A stretch of DNA of 64,000 nt from JAJXWB01 sp046349085. GTDB taxonomy: Bacteria > Pseudomonadota > Alphaproteobacteria > Rhizobiales > Beijerinckiaceae. Position numbers and translations under genes: made by a program. This document shows positions 23,982 through 32,980 of the stretch, piece by piece (within the stretch, counting starts at the first letter, position 1; each line of letters begins with the position of its first letter). Where the stretch lies: NCBI GenBank assembly GCA_046349085.1, contig JAXMDA010000001.1:186001-250000 (forward strand), given 5' to 3'. The notes under the pieces were generated by a model that was given only the letters and a program-made list of their open reading frames with translations, was not told where the DNA came from and made no database searches.

Positions 23982-26189
23982 ATGAACCTCGTCAATTTCA
24001 AACATGACACCGACGCCGACGGCATCCTCACCCTCGTGTGGGACATGCCCGGCAAGCCGATGAACGTGCTCGACCAGTCGCTGATGGACGAGCTGAACGC
24101 CATCGTCGATCACGTGATGGCCGACGCCGCGATCAAGGGCGTCGTGCTGACGTCCGGCAAGGACGCGTTCTGCGCCGGCGCCGATCTCACCATGATGGAA
24201 GGCGCGGCCAAGGAATTCGCCGACGCCGTGAAGGCGCGCGGCGAGGAGGCCGCGATGAAGGAATTCGCCGCGCAGGCCGGCCGCGGCTCGCAGGTGTTCC
24301 GCCGCATCGAGACCTGCGGCAAGCCGTGGGCGGCGGCGATCAACGGCGTCGCGCTCGGCGGCGGCTTCGAGATCGCGCTGTCGTGCCATTATCGCGTGAT
24401 CGCCGACAATGCGAAGGCGCAGGTCGGCCTGCCGGAAGTGAAGGTCGGGCTTTTCCCCGGCGCCGGCGGCACGCAGCGCATCCCGCGCCTGATGGCGACC
24501 CCGGACGCGCTGCAGTTCCTGTTCAAGGGCGATAGCTGGAAGCCCGCGAAGGCCAAGCAGATGAACCTCGTGCATGAGGTCGCGCCCGAGGCCGAGATCG
24601 TTTCCCGCGCGAAAGCGTGGATCAAGGGCGGCGGCAAGGCCGTCGCGCCGTGGGACGACAAGAACTTCAAGTCGCCTTCGGGCAAGATCTTCTCGCCGAT
24701 GGGCATGATGATCTGGCCGCCGGCCAACGCCATCTATCGCAAGGAGACGTTCGACAATTACCCGGCGGTGAAGGCGATCCTGAAATGCGTCTATGAGGGA
24801 CTGCAGGTTCCCTTCGACACGGCTCTGAAGATCGAGACGCGCTATTTCGCGCAGATCATGCGCTCGAAGGAAGCGGCGGCGATGATCCGCTCGCTGTTCC
24901 TGTCGATGGGCGAGCTCAACAAGGGCGCGCGCCGCCCCAAGGCCGAGCCGAAGACTTCTCTCAAGAAGATCGGCGTGATCGGCGCGGGCTTCATGGGGGC
25001 TGGCATCGCCTATGTGACGGCGAGCGCCGGCGCGGAAGTGGTGCTGATCGATCGCGACCAGGCCGCCGCCGACAAGGGCAAGGCGCATTCCGACGCGCTG
25101 ATCTCCGCCCGCGTCGCCAAGGGGCGCGCCAGCGCGGCCGACAAGGAGGCTTTGCTCGGCCGCATCAAGGCGAGCGCCGACTACAATGACCTGAAAGGCT
25201 GCGACCTCGTGGTGGAGGCCGTGTTCGAGGATCGCGGCGTGAAGGCGGAGACGACGAAGAAGGCGCAGGCGGTTCTCGGTCCCGATGTGATCTTCGCATC
25301 GAACACCTCGACGCTGCCGATCACCTCGCTCGCGAGCGAAGCGATCAAGCCCGAGAACTTCATCGGCATTCACTTCTTCTCGCCGGTCGACAAGATGCTG
25401 CTGGTCGAGATCATCATGGGCGAAAAGACGGGCGACAAGGCGCTCGCCACCGCCCTCGACTTCGTGCGCCTCATCAAGAAGACGCCGATCGTCGTCAACG
25501 ACACGCGCGGCTTCTACGCCAACCGCTGCGTCGGCCGCTATATTGCGGAAGGCCATCTGATGCTGATGGAGGGCGTGCCGCCGGCGATGATCGAGAACGT
25601 CGCGCGCATGGCGGGAATGCCGGTCGGGCCGCTGTCGCTCAACGACGAAGTGGCGATCGACCTGTCGTGGCGCGTCGTGCAGGCGACCAAGAAGGACCTC
25701 GGCGAGCAGGCCGTCGATCCCGCGCAGGAGAAGCTCATCAAGACCATGGTGGTCGACCATGAGCGCTTCGGCCGCAAGAACGGCAAGGGCTTCTACGATT
25801 ACCCGCAGGGCGGAAAGAAGAAGCTGTGGCCGGGCCTCGGCGCGCTCGCCGGCAAGGCGCTCGATCCCGACGGCATCGACGTGGAGGAGCTGAAGCAGCG
25901 CTTCCTCGCGGTGCAGGCGGTGGAAGCCGCGCGCACCATGACCGAAGGCGTCGTCACCGATCCGCGCGAGGCCGATGTCGGCTCTATCCTCGGTTTCGGT
26001 TTCGCGCCGTTCACGGGGGGCACGATCTCCTACATCGACTTCATGGGAACGAAGAAATTCGTCGAACTCTGCGACAAGCTGACCGCCAGATACGGCGACC
26101 GCTTCGCCCCGCCGGCCGTCCTGCGCGAGATGGCGAAGACCGGCGAAACTTTCTACGGCAAGTTCGCTCCCAAGGCGAAGGCGGCGTAG
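23982..26189 (+). CDS. fadJ: Fatty acid oxidation complex alpha subunit (enoyl-CoA hydratase / 3-hydroxyacyl-CoA dehydrogenase)
   Basis: A 735-residue bifunctional enzyme. The N-terminal crotonase domain has DAFCAGADLTMM (oxyanion hole), ALGGGFEIALSCHYRV and LPEVKVGLFPGAGGTQR, keeping the catalytic region intact. From about residue 325, KIGVIGAGFMGAGIAYVTA is the NAD-binding motif of 3-hydroxyacyl-CoA dehydrogenase, followed by the catalytic HFFSPVDKM His and GFYANRCVGRYIAEG. It hydrates enoyl-CoA and oxidises 3-hydroxyacyl-CoA, linking the flanking dehydrogenase and thiolase steps. Whether it is orthologous to FadB or FadJ cannot be decided here. It is followed by another palindromic repeat and a thioesterase. 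Confidence 0.92.
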   Translation: MNLVNFKHDTDADGILTLVWDMPGKPMNVLDQSLMDELNAIVDHVMADAAIKGVVLTSGKDAFCAGADLTMMEGAAKEFADAVKARGEEAAMKEFAAQAGRGSQVFRRIETCGKPWAAAINGVALGGGFEIALSCHYRVIADNAKAQVGLPEVKVGLFPGAGGTQRIPRLMATPDALQFLFKGDSWKPAKAKQMNLVHEVAPEAEIVSRAKAWIKGGGKAVAPWDDKNFKSPSGKIFSPMGMMIWPPANAIYRKETFDNYPAVKAILKCVYEGLQVPFDTALKIETRYFAQIMRSKEAAAMIRSLFLSMGELNKGARRPKAEPKTSLKKIGVIGAGFMGAGIAYVTASAGAEVVLIDRDQAAADKGKAHSDALISARVAKGRASAADKEALLGRIKASADYNDLKGCDLVVEAVFEDRGVKAETTKKAQAVLGPDVIFASNTSTLPITSLASEAIKPENFIGIHFFSPVDKMLLVEIIMGEKTGDKALATALDFVRLIKKTPIVVNDTRGFYANRCVGRYIAEGHLMLMEGVPPAMIENVARMAGMPVGPLSLNDEVAIDLSWRVVQATKKDLGEQAVDPAQEKLIKTMVVDHERFGRKNGKGFYDYPQGGKKKLWPGLGALAGKALDPDGIDVEELKQRFLAVQAVEAARTMTEGVVTDPREADVGSILGFGFAPFTGGTISYIDFMGTKKFVELCDKLTARYGDRFAPPAVLREMAKTGETFYGKFAPKAKAA

Positions 26190-26201
26190 GCAAGCGCAAG
26201 T

Positions 26202-26296
26202 GTCATCCCGGACGGTCCGCAGGGCCGATCCGGGATCCAGCCGCATCGCACGATTTTCCGGATCCCGGCTCTTCGCTTCGCTGCGGCCGGGATGAC
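26202..26296. repeat. Inverted repeat of the GTCATCCCGG type
   Basis: GTCATCCCGG at 26202 is mirrored by CCGGGATGAC ending at 26296. CGATCCGGGATCCAG and CCGGATCCCGG form inner arms. It occupies nearly the whole gap between the FadB/J and thioesterase genes. This is another widespread dispersed element, and the third different one in consecutive gaps of this cluster. Confidence 0.7.
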
Positions 26297-26307
26297 GTTC
26301 CGCAACA

Positions 26308-26859
26308 ATGAACCTCTGGTTTCGTCTCCTTTTCCTCGTCCTTTCCTTCGCCTGGCGGCGCAAGATCGCGCCGCCCGGCGAAGGCTCGTCGCTGCGCTAT
26401 AGGGTTCTGCCGAGCGACATCGATCTCAACCTCCACATGACGAACAGCCGCTACGCCTGTTTCGCCGACCTGTCGCGGCTCGACCTGTTCGTCCGCTCGG
26501 GCATGATCCAGGCGGCGTTCCGGCGCGACTGGCGGCCGATGATGCTCGCCTCGAAAATCCGCTTCCGGCGCGAATTGAAGACATTTCGGCGCTTTCGCGT
26601 CGAGACGAGAATTCGCTGGTGGAGCGGGACGAGCATCGTCTACGAGCATCGCTTTCTCACGCGCGCGCGCGACGGGTCGGACATTCTCGCCGCCATCGCG
26701 CTGGAACGCGGCGGCTTCTACGCGCGCAAGGAAAAAAGTTTCGTGCAGGCGCAGGACCTGTTCGCGGCCATGGGCCTGCCGCCGGTCGCCGCGCCAGAAC
26801 CGACGCCCGAAATCCTCGCCTTCATGCAGGCCGAAGAGGAATTGCGGCTGGCGACCTGA
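26308..26859 (+). CDS. Acyl-CoA thioesterase-like hotdog protein
   Basis: A 183-residue protein. An N-terminal hydrophobic stretch (MNLWFRLLFLVLSFAW) may anchor it to the membrane. It is followed by a 4HBT-type hotdog fold: YRVLPSDIDLNLHMTNSRYACFADLSRLDLF carries the conserved Asp and Asn of the family. The arrangement resembles THEM6-like thioesterases. It could release free fatty acid from acyl-CoA. Its position after the beta-oxidation genes supports a role in acyl-CoA turnover. Confidence 0.8.
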   Translation: MNLWFRLLFLVLSFAWRRKIAPPGEGSSLRYRVLPSDIDLNLHMTNSRYACFADLSRLDLFVRSGMIQAAFRRDWRPMMLASKIRFRRELKTFRRFRVETRIRWWSGTSIVYEHRFLTRARDGSDILAAIALERGGFYARKEKSFVQAQDLFAAMGLPPVAAPEPTPEILAFMQAEEELRLAT

Positions 26860-26902
26860 CGCGGCGCCCTCCGTCGGATAGTCTTTGCGCACGGAGGAAA
26901 GC

Positions 26903-27523
26903 ATGAGCCGCACGATCGCCTATTACTTTACCCTCGTCTCGCCCTGGGCCTATATCGGGCACGACCATTTTTCGCGTATCGCCCGCAAACACGATGCCGC
27001 GATCGACTACAAGCCCGTCAATCTCGGCGAAGTCTTTCCGCAGTCCGGCGGCCTGCCGCTCGCCAAGCGTCACCCGCTGCGGGTCGCCTATCGCACGATG
27101 GAGCTGAAGCGCTGGCGCGAGAAGCGCAGGCTCGATTTTGCGTTGAAGCCCAGGGGATGGCCGTTCGACCCGACATTGGCCGATTGCGTGGCGCTCGCCA
27201 TGCTCGCGCGCGGCGAAGATCCGAACGTCTATCTGTCGAACGCTTTTCGCGCCGTGTTCGAGAAAGAGATCAATCTCGGCGAGCCGGCGAATGTCGCGGC
27301 CGTGCTGCGCGAGACGGGCCACCATGCTGACGTGCTCGTCGCCGACGCGCAATCGCAACCGATCCGCGACGCCTATGCCGCCAACAATGCGGCGGCGCTG
27401 GCGGCCGGCGTCTTCGGCTCGCCGTCTTACGTGCTCGATGGCGAAGTGTTCTGGGGGCAGGACCGCATCGAGCTTCTCGACGAAGCGCTCGCGAGCGGAC
27501 GGGCGCCCTACCTCGCGGACTGA
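26903..27523 (+). CDS. DsbA-family 2-hydroxychromene-2-carboxylate isomerase-like protein
   Basis: A 206-residue thioredoxin-fold protein of the HCCA isomerase/kappa-GST class. YYFTLVSPWAYIGHDHF replaces the CxxC of DsbA with SPWAY, as expected for this family, which uses glutathione. VFGSPSYVLDGEVFWGQDRIELL is the typical C-terminal motif with the cis-Pro (GSPSY). A strong ribosome-binding site (GGAGGAAAGC) precedes the ATG at 26903. It is the last gene of the plus-strand lipid cluster and abuts the stop of the convergent sensor kinase with no gap. The substrate is unknown. Naphthalene-type isomerase activity is the family name, not a claim here. Confidence 0.83.
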   Translation: MSRTIAYYFTLVSPWAYIGHDHFSRIARKHDAAIDYKPVNLGEVFPQSGGLPLAKRHPLRVAYRTMELKRWREKRRLDFALKPRGWPFDPTLADCVALAMLARGEDPNVYLSNAFRAVFEKEINLGEPANVAAVLRETGHHADVLVADAQSQPIRDAYAANNAAALAAGVFGSPSYVLDGEVFWGQDRIELLDEALASGRAPYLAD

Positions 27524-30500
27524 CTATTCCGCCGCGCTGCGCGTCACGCGCCATTGCGAGAGCAGCGACCGCAGCGCGGCCGGCTTCAGCGGCTTGGCGA
27601 GCACGCGGATGTCGCTTGCGGCGGCTTCCGCGCGCAATTCCTCGGTGCGATCGGCGGTGACGAGCACCGCCGGCAGTTCGGCGCCGTAGCGCTCCCTGAG
27701 CGCGGCGACGACATCGACCCCGTTGTCGGCGTCGAGATGATAGTCGACCACGGCGGCGTCGGGCCGCATGGCGGCGCTGTCGAACGCTTCGATCGCTTCC
27801 GCGCGCGAGCCGGCGGTGACCACCGTGCAGCCCCAGCCCTCGAGCATGACGCGCATGCCGTCGAGAATGCGCGGTTCGTTGTCGATGGCGCAGATCGTCA
27901 ATCCCGCAAGCGTCGCCGGCGCCGGCGCCGCCTCGGCTGCGGCCGGCTCCGGCTCGCTCCAGGTCGCCGGCGACAGCGGAACGTCGACGAAGAAGACCGA
28001 TCCTGCGCTGACGCGCGAACGCAGGCCGAGATCGGCCTCCAGCACGCGCGCGAGACGCTCGACGATGGACAGGCCGAGCCCGAGGCCCGGCGCGGTGCGC
28101 TGCGCCGGTTCGAGACGCGCGAATTCGCGGAACACTTCCGCGCGGTTTTCCTCGGCAATGCCGAGGCCGGTGTCCCAGACCTCGATGCGCACGCGTCCGC
28201 CCGGCCGGCGCCGCGCGCCGACGAGCACGCGGCCGCGGAGCGTATATTTGATCGCGTTGGAGATGAAATTCTGCAGCAGGCGGCGCAGCAGGCGGCGGTC
28301 GGAGCGCACCGACAGGCTCGTGTGGACGAAGGTCAGTTCGAGCGCCTTCGCCTTGGCGAGCGGCTCGAATTCGATCGCAAGCTGGCGGAAGACGTCCTCG
28401 AGCCGCAGGGCGCCGATCTCCGCGGTCATAGCGCCGGCGTCGAGGCGCGAAATATCGAGGAGGGCCGTCAGAATTTCTTCGACGGCTTCGAGCGAGGCGT
28501 CCACATTCTCGGCAAGCCTGAGCGTCTGGGCCGGGCCCTGCGCGGCGCCGTCGCGCATCTGTTCGGCGAGCGAGGTCGCATAGAGCCGCGCCGCATTGAG
28601 CGGCTGCAGAATGTCGTGGCTCGCCGCGGCGAGAAAACGCGTCTTCGACAGGTTCGCGTCGTCGGCGACGGCCTTGGCGGAGGCAAGTTCATGGTTGAGG
28701 CGTTCGAGTTCGTTCGTGCGGTCGAGAACGCGCTGTTCGAGAGTCTCGTTGGTGGCGGCGAGCGCCTCTTCCGCATCGACCTGCGCGGTCACGTCGGTAT
28801 AGGTCGTGACGACGCCGCCATCGGGCATGGCGGCGGAGCGGATTTCGATCACGCGTCCGGAAGGGTGCAGGCGCAGGCGCACGGGCCGACGCTCGTTCAG
28901 CAGCAGATCGACGCGCGTGGCGACCATTTCCTCGCCCACGCCCTGTCCGTAAAGCCCGCGCTGCGCATTGTAGCGCACGATCTCCTCTATGCCGACGCCG
29001 ACGCGCAGGGCGTCGCCCGGCAGATCGAAGAGATCGCGGAATTCGCGATTCCAGCAGATGAGCCGGTGGTCGCGATCGAAGACGGTGATGCCCTGGCGCG
29101 CGAAGTCCAGCGCGTATTGCAGCAGATCGCGGTTGTACTGGATCGCGGCCGAGGCTTCGTCGACCAGACGCAGCGCCGCCTTGTGCGACACGTTGCGCCG
29201 GCGCAGCACCAGCGAGAGGACAAGGCGCGAGGAGGCGGCGCCGATGGCGGAAGCGAGCAGGCGTTCGGCAAAGCGCAGCAGGTGAACGTCGGCTTCGGCG
29301 CTGCGTTCACGACTTTGGCCGCGCGAGGCCAGGAAGGAATCGAAGGATTCGCGCGCGCGCGCGGCGCCGAGATAGCGGGCGACGGTGGCTTCGAGCTCGC
29401 CGGTGGTCACGCTCGCGCGCCACAGGCGAAACGAGCCGGGCGTCGGCAGGTCGGGACGCTGCGCGAACGCCGAAGCCTGAAGCCGCTCCAGACGCGAAGG
29501 CCTTCGGATCGAGGAGACGAGGATGAAGGTGAGAAGGTTCAGCGCCAACGACGCGACCGCGCCGTTCACGATCTTCGACAGTTCAAAACCAAGCAACGCC
29601 GTGGGCTTGAGGGCGGAAATGCCGAAGACCCCGTCGTGAACGATCCTGGCGAATAGCCCGGACCCTACGTCGAGCGACGGCAGGAACAACGTGTAGGCCC
29701 AAACGACAACGCCGACCGCCATGCCTGCAATGGCGCCGGCCGCCGAGCCGCCGCGCCAGAACAATCCGCCGAAGAAGGACGGCGCGATCTGCGCGATGCA
29801 GGCAAACGAGATCAGGCCGATCGCCACGAGCGCGGCGTCGCTCGAGAAGCGCAGATAGACGTAGCCCAGCGCCAGAATGACAAGGATCGCCAGGCGGCGG
29901 ATGATGAGAATGCGCGAGCCGATATCGCCGGGCGCGGAAACTGTCAGCGAGCGGCGGCGGCGCAGAACGAGCGGCAGGATCAGGTCGTTCGAGATCATGA
30001 TGGAAAGCGCGACGCATTCCACGATGATCATCGCCATGCTCGCCGAAATGCCGCCCAGCATGGCGAGCACCGCGAGCGCGTGGCGGCCCGCCTGCAGCGG
30101 CAAGGCGAGCACGGTCATGTCGCGGTCGATGGCGCCTTCGGGAAAGATGAGCAGGCCCGCGATCGCCAGCGGCACGACGAACAGGTTGATGGCGATGAGA
30201 TAGAGCGGAAACAGCCACGAACTGGCCTTCACGTCGCGCTCGTCGTGATTCTCGACGACCGAAACGTGGAACTGCCGCGGCAGAAGAAGGATGGCGATCG
30301 CCGACAGGCACGTCATGACGATCATCGTCGTCCAGTCGACGGGCTCGGAAAAAATCTTCATCACCCGCGGACTGGCGGAGGCGCGCGCCCACAGGTCGTC
30401 GAGGCCGCCGAACATGCCCCAGGTGACGGCGACGCCCACGGCCAGAAAGGCGACGAGCTTGACGAGCGATTCCGTCGCCACCGCCAGCATCAGGCCGTCC

Positions 30501-31069
30501 TGATGCTCGGTCGCATCCACGCGCCGCGTGCCGAAGGCCATGGCGAAGCCCGCGAGCACCAGCGGAATGAGGAAACTCGACTGAATGGAATCGGAATGCG
30601 AGACGACTTTTTCGGCCTCGATGGAGCCCAGCACCATGTGCAGCGAAGCGGAGACCGCCTTTAGTTGCAGGGCGATATAGGGAACGGTGCCGACGACGCA
30701 GATCAGCGTGACACAGATGGCGACGCTCTCGGCCTTGCCGTAGCGGGCGGCGACGAAGTCGGCGACCGAGGTGATGTTGTGGTTCTTGGCGAGCACGACG
30801 ATGCGGCTGAGCAGCCGTCGCCCGAAAATCATGATGAGCAGCGGGCCGACGTAGATCGGCAGGAATTGCAGACCCGACGTGGTGGCGAGCCCGACCGAGC
30901 CGAAGAACGTCCAGGATGTGCAGTAGACGGCGAAGCACAGGGAATAGACCAGCGTCTGCGCCGGGCCCCGCACAAAGCGCCGTCCGATCGTGTCGCCGTA
31001 ATGCGCCACCGCAAACAGGGCGCAGATATAGGCGAGCGTCGCCAGAACTGCCGCCCAGCCTGCAATCAT
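27524..31069 (-). CDS. Sodium/solute symporter-coupled hybrid histidine kinase (CrbS-like)
   Basis: A 1181-residue membrane kinase. Residues 1 to about 500 form some 13 membrane helices with sodium/solute symporter (SSS) motifs, including YCTSWTFFGSVG and NHNITSVADFVAARYG. A PAS domain (ITVFDRDHRLICWNREFRDLF, about 660-760) follows, then a short coiled coil. The HisKA box is FLAAASHDILQPLNAARLY (His about 817), then an HATPase domain (NFISNAIKYT, DTGLGIAEENRAEVF, GLGLGLSIVERLA) and a C-terminal receiver with phospho-acceptor Asp in AVVDYHLDADNG (about 1108). CrbS-type proteins control acetate and carbon-source use, usually with a separate LuxR-type regulator that is not adjacent here. It converges on the beta-oxidation cluster with zero gap. 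Confidence 0.9.
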   Translation of the reverse strand: MIAGWAAVLATLAYICALFAVAHYGDTIGRRFVRGPAQTLVYSLCFAVYCTSWTFFGSVGLATTSGLQFLPIYVGPLLIMIFGRRLLSRIVVLAKNHNITSVADFVAARYGKAESVAICVTLICVVGTVPYIALQLKAVSASLHMVLGSIEAEKVVSHSDSIQSSFLIPLVLAGFAMAFGTRRVDATEHQDGLMLAVATESLVKLVAFLAVGVAVTWGMFGGLDDLWARASASPRVMKIFSEPVDWTTMIVMTCLSAIAILLLPRQFHVSVVENHDERDVKASSWLFPLYLIAINLFVVPLAIAGLLIFPEGAIDRDMTVLALPLQAGRHALAVLAMLGGISASMAMIIVECVALSIMISNDLILPLVLRRRRSLTVSAPGDIGSRILIIRRLAILVILALGYVYLRFSSDAALVAIGLISFACIAQIAPSFFGGLFWRGGSAAGAIAGMAVGVVVWAYTLFLPSLDVGSGLFARIVHDGVFGISALKPTALLGFELSKIVNGAVASLALNLLTFILVSSIRRPSRLERLQASAFAQRPDLPTPGSFRLWRASVTTGELEATVARYLGAARARESFDSFLASRGQSRERSAEADVHLLRFAERLLASAIGAASSRLVLSLVLRRRNVSHKAALRLVDEASAAIQYNRDLLQYALDFARQGITVFDRDHRLICWNREFRDLFDLPGDALRVGVGIEEIVRYNAQRGLYGQGVGEEMVATRVDLLLNERRPVRLRLHPSGRVIEIRSAAMPDGGVVTTYTDVTAQVDAEEALAATNETLEQRVLDRTNELERLNHELASAKAVADDANLSKTRFLAAASHDILQPLNAARLYATSLAEQMRDGAAQGPAQTLRLAENVDASLEAVEEILTALLDISRLDAGAMTAEIGALRLEDVFRQLAIEFEPLAKAKALELTFVHTSLSVRSDRRLLRRLLQNFISNAIKYTLRGRVLVGARRRPGGRVRIEVWDTGLGIAEENRAEVFREFARLEPAQRTAPGLGLGLSIVERLARVLEADLGLRSRVSAGSVFFVDVPLSPATWSEPEPAAAEAAPAPATLAGLTICAIDNEPRILDGMRVMLEGWGCTVVTAGSRAEAIEAFDSAAMRPDAAVVDYHLDADNGVDVVAALRERYGAELPAVLVTADRTEELRAEAAASDIRVLAKPLKPAALRSLLSQWRVTRSAAE

Positions 31070-31207
31070 CCGCCAGATCCTCCCGCGCGACGCTCAAGCC
31101 TGGCGTCCGCCGCCACGCTACTGTGCCGCCCCGGGGAATCAAGCTAACGTTGGCGACATGAAAAGGCGAATGATCGCCCGCTCTACTGCCGGACGAGGGA
31201 GCGCGAG

Positions 31208-31627
31208 ATGCTGCAGGATTTCAAGAATTTCGCCATGAAGGGCAATGTCGTCGACCTGGCGGTCGGCGTCATCATCGGAGCCGCCTTCTCGAAGATCGTC
31301 GATTCCCTGGTCAGCGACGTGATCATGCCGATCATCGGCGCGATCACGGGCGGGCTCGACTTCTCCAACTATTACATCCCGCTGTCGGCGGCCATTCAGG
31401 GCCATCCCGCCTACGCGGACGCCAAGAAGGCGGGCGCGGTGCTGGGCTACGGCAGCTTCATCACGGCCGTCATCAACTTTCTTATCATCGCCTTCGTTCT
31501 GTTCCTGGCGATCAAGCAGATCGAGAAGCTGAAGGCGCCGGCCTCCGCCGCGCCGGAAGCGCCGCCTGCCCCGCCGCGCTCGGAAGTCCTGCTCGAGGAA
31601 ATCCGCGACGCGCTGGTGAATAAGTGA
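31208..31627 (+). CDS. mscL: Large-conductance mechanosensitive channel
   Basis: A 139-residue inner-membrane channel subunit. The N-terminal amphipathic helix and first membrane span MLQDFKNFAMKGNVVDLAVG, then GVIIGAAFSKIVDSLVSDVIMP, are near-diagnostic for MscL. The second span (FITAVINFLIIAFVLFLAI) and the C-terminal helical bundle (EVLLEEIRDALV) follow, with an Ala/Pro insertion between them. It opens under membrane tension to release solutes on osmotic downshock. It assembles as a pentamer. The ribosome-binding site GAGGGAGCG lies just before the ATG. Confidence 0.96.
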   Translation: MLQDFKNFAMKGNVVDLAVGVIIGAAFSKIVDSLVSDVIMPIIGAITGGLDFSNYYIPLSAAIQGHPAYADAKKAGAVLGYGSFITAVINFLIIAFVLFLAIKQIEKLKAPASAAPEAPPAPPRSEVLLEEIRDALVNK

Positions 31628-31756
31628 GCGCGCGCCGCCTGCAAGGGCCCTGCGCGAGACGCGCGGGGCTTCGGCTGTTGGCGCCGGCGTCGTCATCCTC
31701 TAAGCGCTGACTGAGCGCGGCGCCGGCCGCGCGCCAATCGCGCAAGGGCGCCGCTC

Positions 31757-32980
31757 GTGACCCAACCCAGCCTCGATCCGCAAGCGCGTTTTCTCGGCGC
31801 CGCCCGCCCGGAAGCGACTTGCGCGCCGGCAAGCGGCATCGTCGAGGTGTTCAACTACGGACTGGGCCGTCAGGGCCTGATGCCTCTCTGGGTCGGCGAG
31901 GGCGATCTGCCGACGGCCGAGAATATCACGCAGGCCTGCGTCCGCTCGCTGACGTCGGGCGAGACCTTCTACACCGCGCAGCGCGGCCATCCCGATTTTC
32001 GGAACGCCGTCGCCCGGATGATGGCCCGCGTTTACGGCGCGCCGTTCGCGGACGGCAAGGGCGCTTTCGGACCGGAGCGGTTCTTCGCGACTGTCGGCGG
32101 CATGCATGCGCTGCAACTGGCGATGCGGATCGTCGCAGGCGTCGGCGACGAGGCGATCGTGCTCACCCCCGCCTGGCCCAATTTTTCCGGCGCGCTGACG
32201 ATTTCCGGGGCGAAGACGGTCGAGGTTCCGCTCGAGTTTGCAACGGTCGACGCCGGCTTTCGCTGGCGCCTCGATTTCGAGCGTCTCAAGGCCGCGGTCA
32301 CGGAGCGGACGCGCGCCATCGTCGTCAACACGCCGTCCAATCCGACGGGATGGACCGCGACGCCGGACGAATTGCGCGCGATCCTGGGGCTGGCGCGCGA
32401 ACGCGGATTGTGGATCGTCGCCGACGAAATCTACGCGCGCTTCTACTATGCCGGCCTTCGCGCGCCGTCGTTCCACGACGTGATGGACGAGGACGACCGC
32501 ATCCTCTTCGTCAACACCTTCTCCAAGAACTGGGCGATGACCGGCTGGCGCGCGGGCTGGCTGGAAGCGCCGCCGGCGCTTGGCCAGACGATCGAGAACA
32601 TGATCCAGTACTCGACCTCCGGCGTGCCGTTGTTCGTGCAGCGCGGCGCGATCGAGGCGCTGGATCATGGCGGGGATTTCGTCGCCCTGCAGCGCGCCCG
32701 CGCCGAGGCCGGCCGCGCCGCGCTCTGCGCCACGCTCGGCGGTCTCGAGCGGCTGCGCTTCGCCGCGCCCGAAGGCGGCTTCTATTTCTTCCTCTCGGTC
32801 GCCGGCGAAGACGACACGCGGAAACTCGCCTTCCGGCTGGTCGACGAAGCCGGCGTCGGTCTCGCGCCGGGCAGGTCCTTCGGCAAAGGCGGCGAGGCGT
32901 TCCTGCGCCTGTGTTTTGCGCGCGATCCCGCCGACATCGCCGAAGCCGCGCGGCGCATCGGGGCCTGGGTCAAGAGGTGA
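31757..32980 (+). CDS. Class I/II pyridoxal-phosphate aminotransferase
   Basis: A 407-residue fold-type I aminotransferase from a GTG start. The PLP lysine is Lys257 in NTFSKNWAMTGWRAGWLE. NTPSNPTGW at 191-199 and ADEIYARFYYAG (Asp223 to the pyridine nitrogen) are standard. The C-terminal Arg is in FLRLCFAR. It transfers an amino group between an amino acid and a 2-oxo acid, with substrate not predictable beyond an aspartate/aromatic-type fold. The last codons overlap the start of the AbrB-family gene by four bases, so the two are translated from one message. Confidence 0.9.
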   Translation: MTQPSLDPQARFLGAARPEATCAPASGIVEVFNYGLGRQGLMPLWVGEGDLPTAENITQACVRSLTSGETFYTAQRGHPDFRNAVARMMARVYGAPFADGKGAFGPERFFATVGGMHALQLAMRIVAGVGDEAIVLTPAWPNFSGALTISGAKTVEVPLEFATVDAGFRWRLDFERLKAAVTERTRAIVVNTPSNPTGWTATPDELRAILGLARERGLWIVADEIYARFYYAGLRAPSFHDVMDEDDRILFVNTFSKNWAMTGWRAGWLEAPPALGQTIENMIQYSTSGVPLFVQRGAIEALDHGGDFVALQRARAEAGRAALCATLGGLERLRFAAPEGGFYFFLSVAGEDDTRKLAFRLVDEAGVGLAPGRSFGKGGEAFLRLCFARDPADIAEAARRIGAWVKR

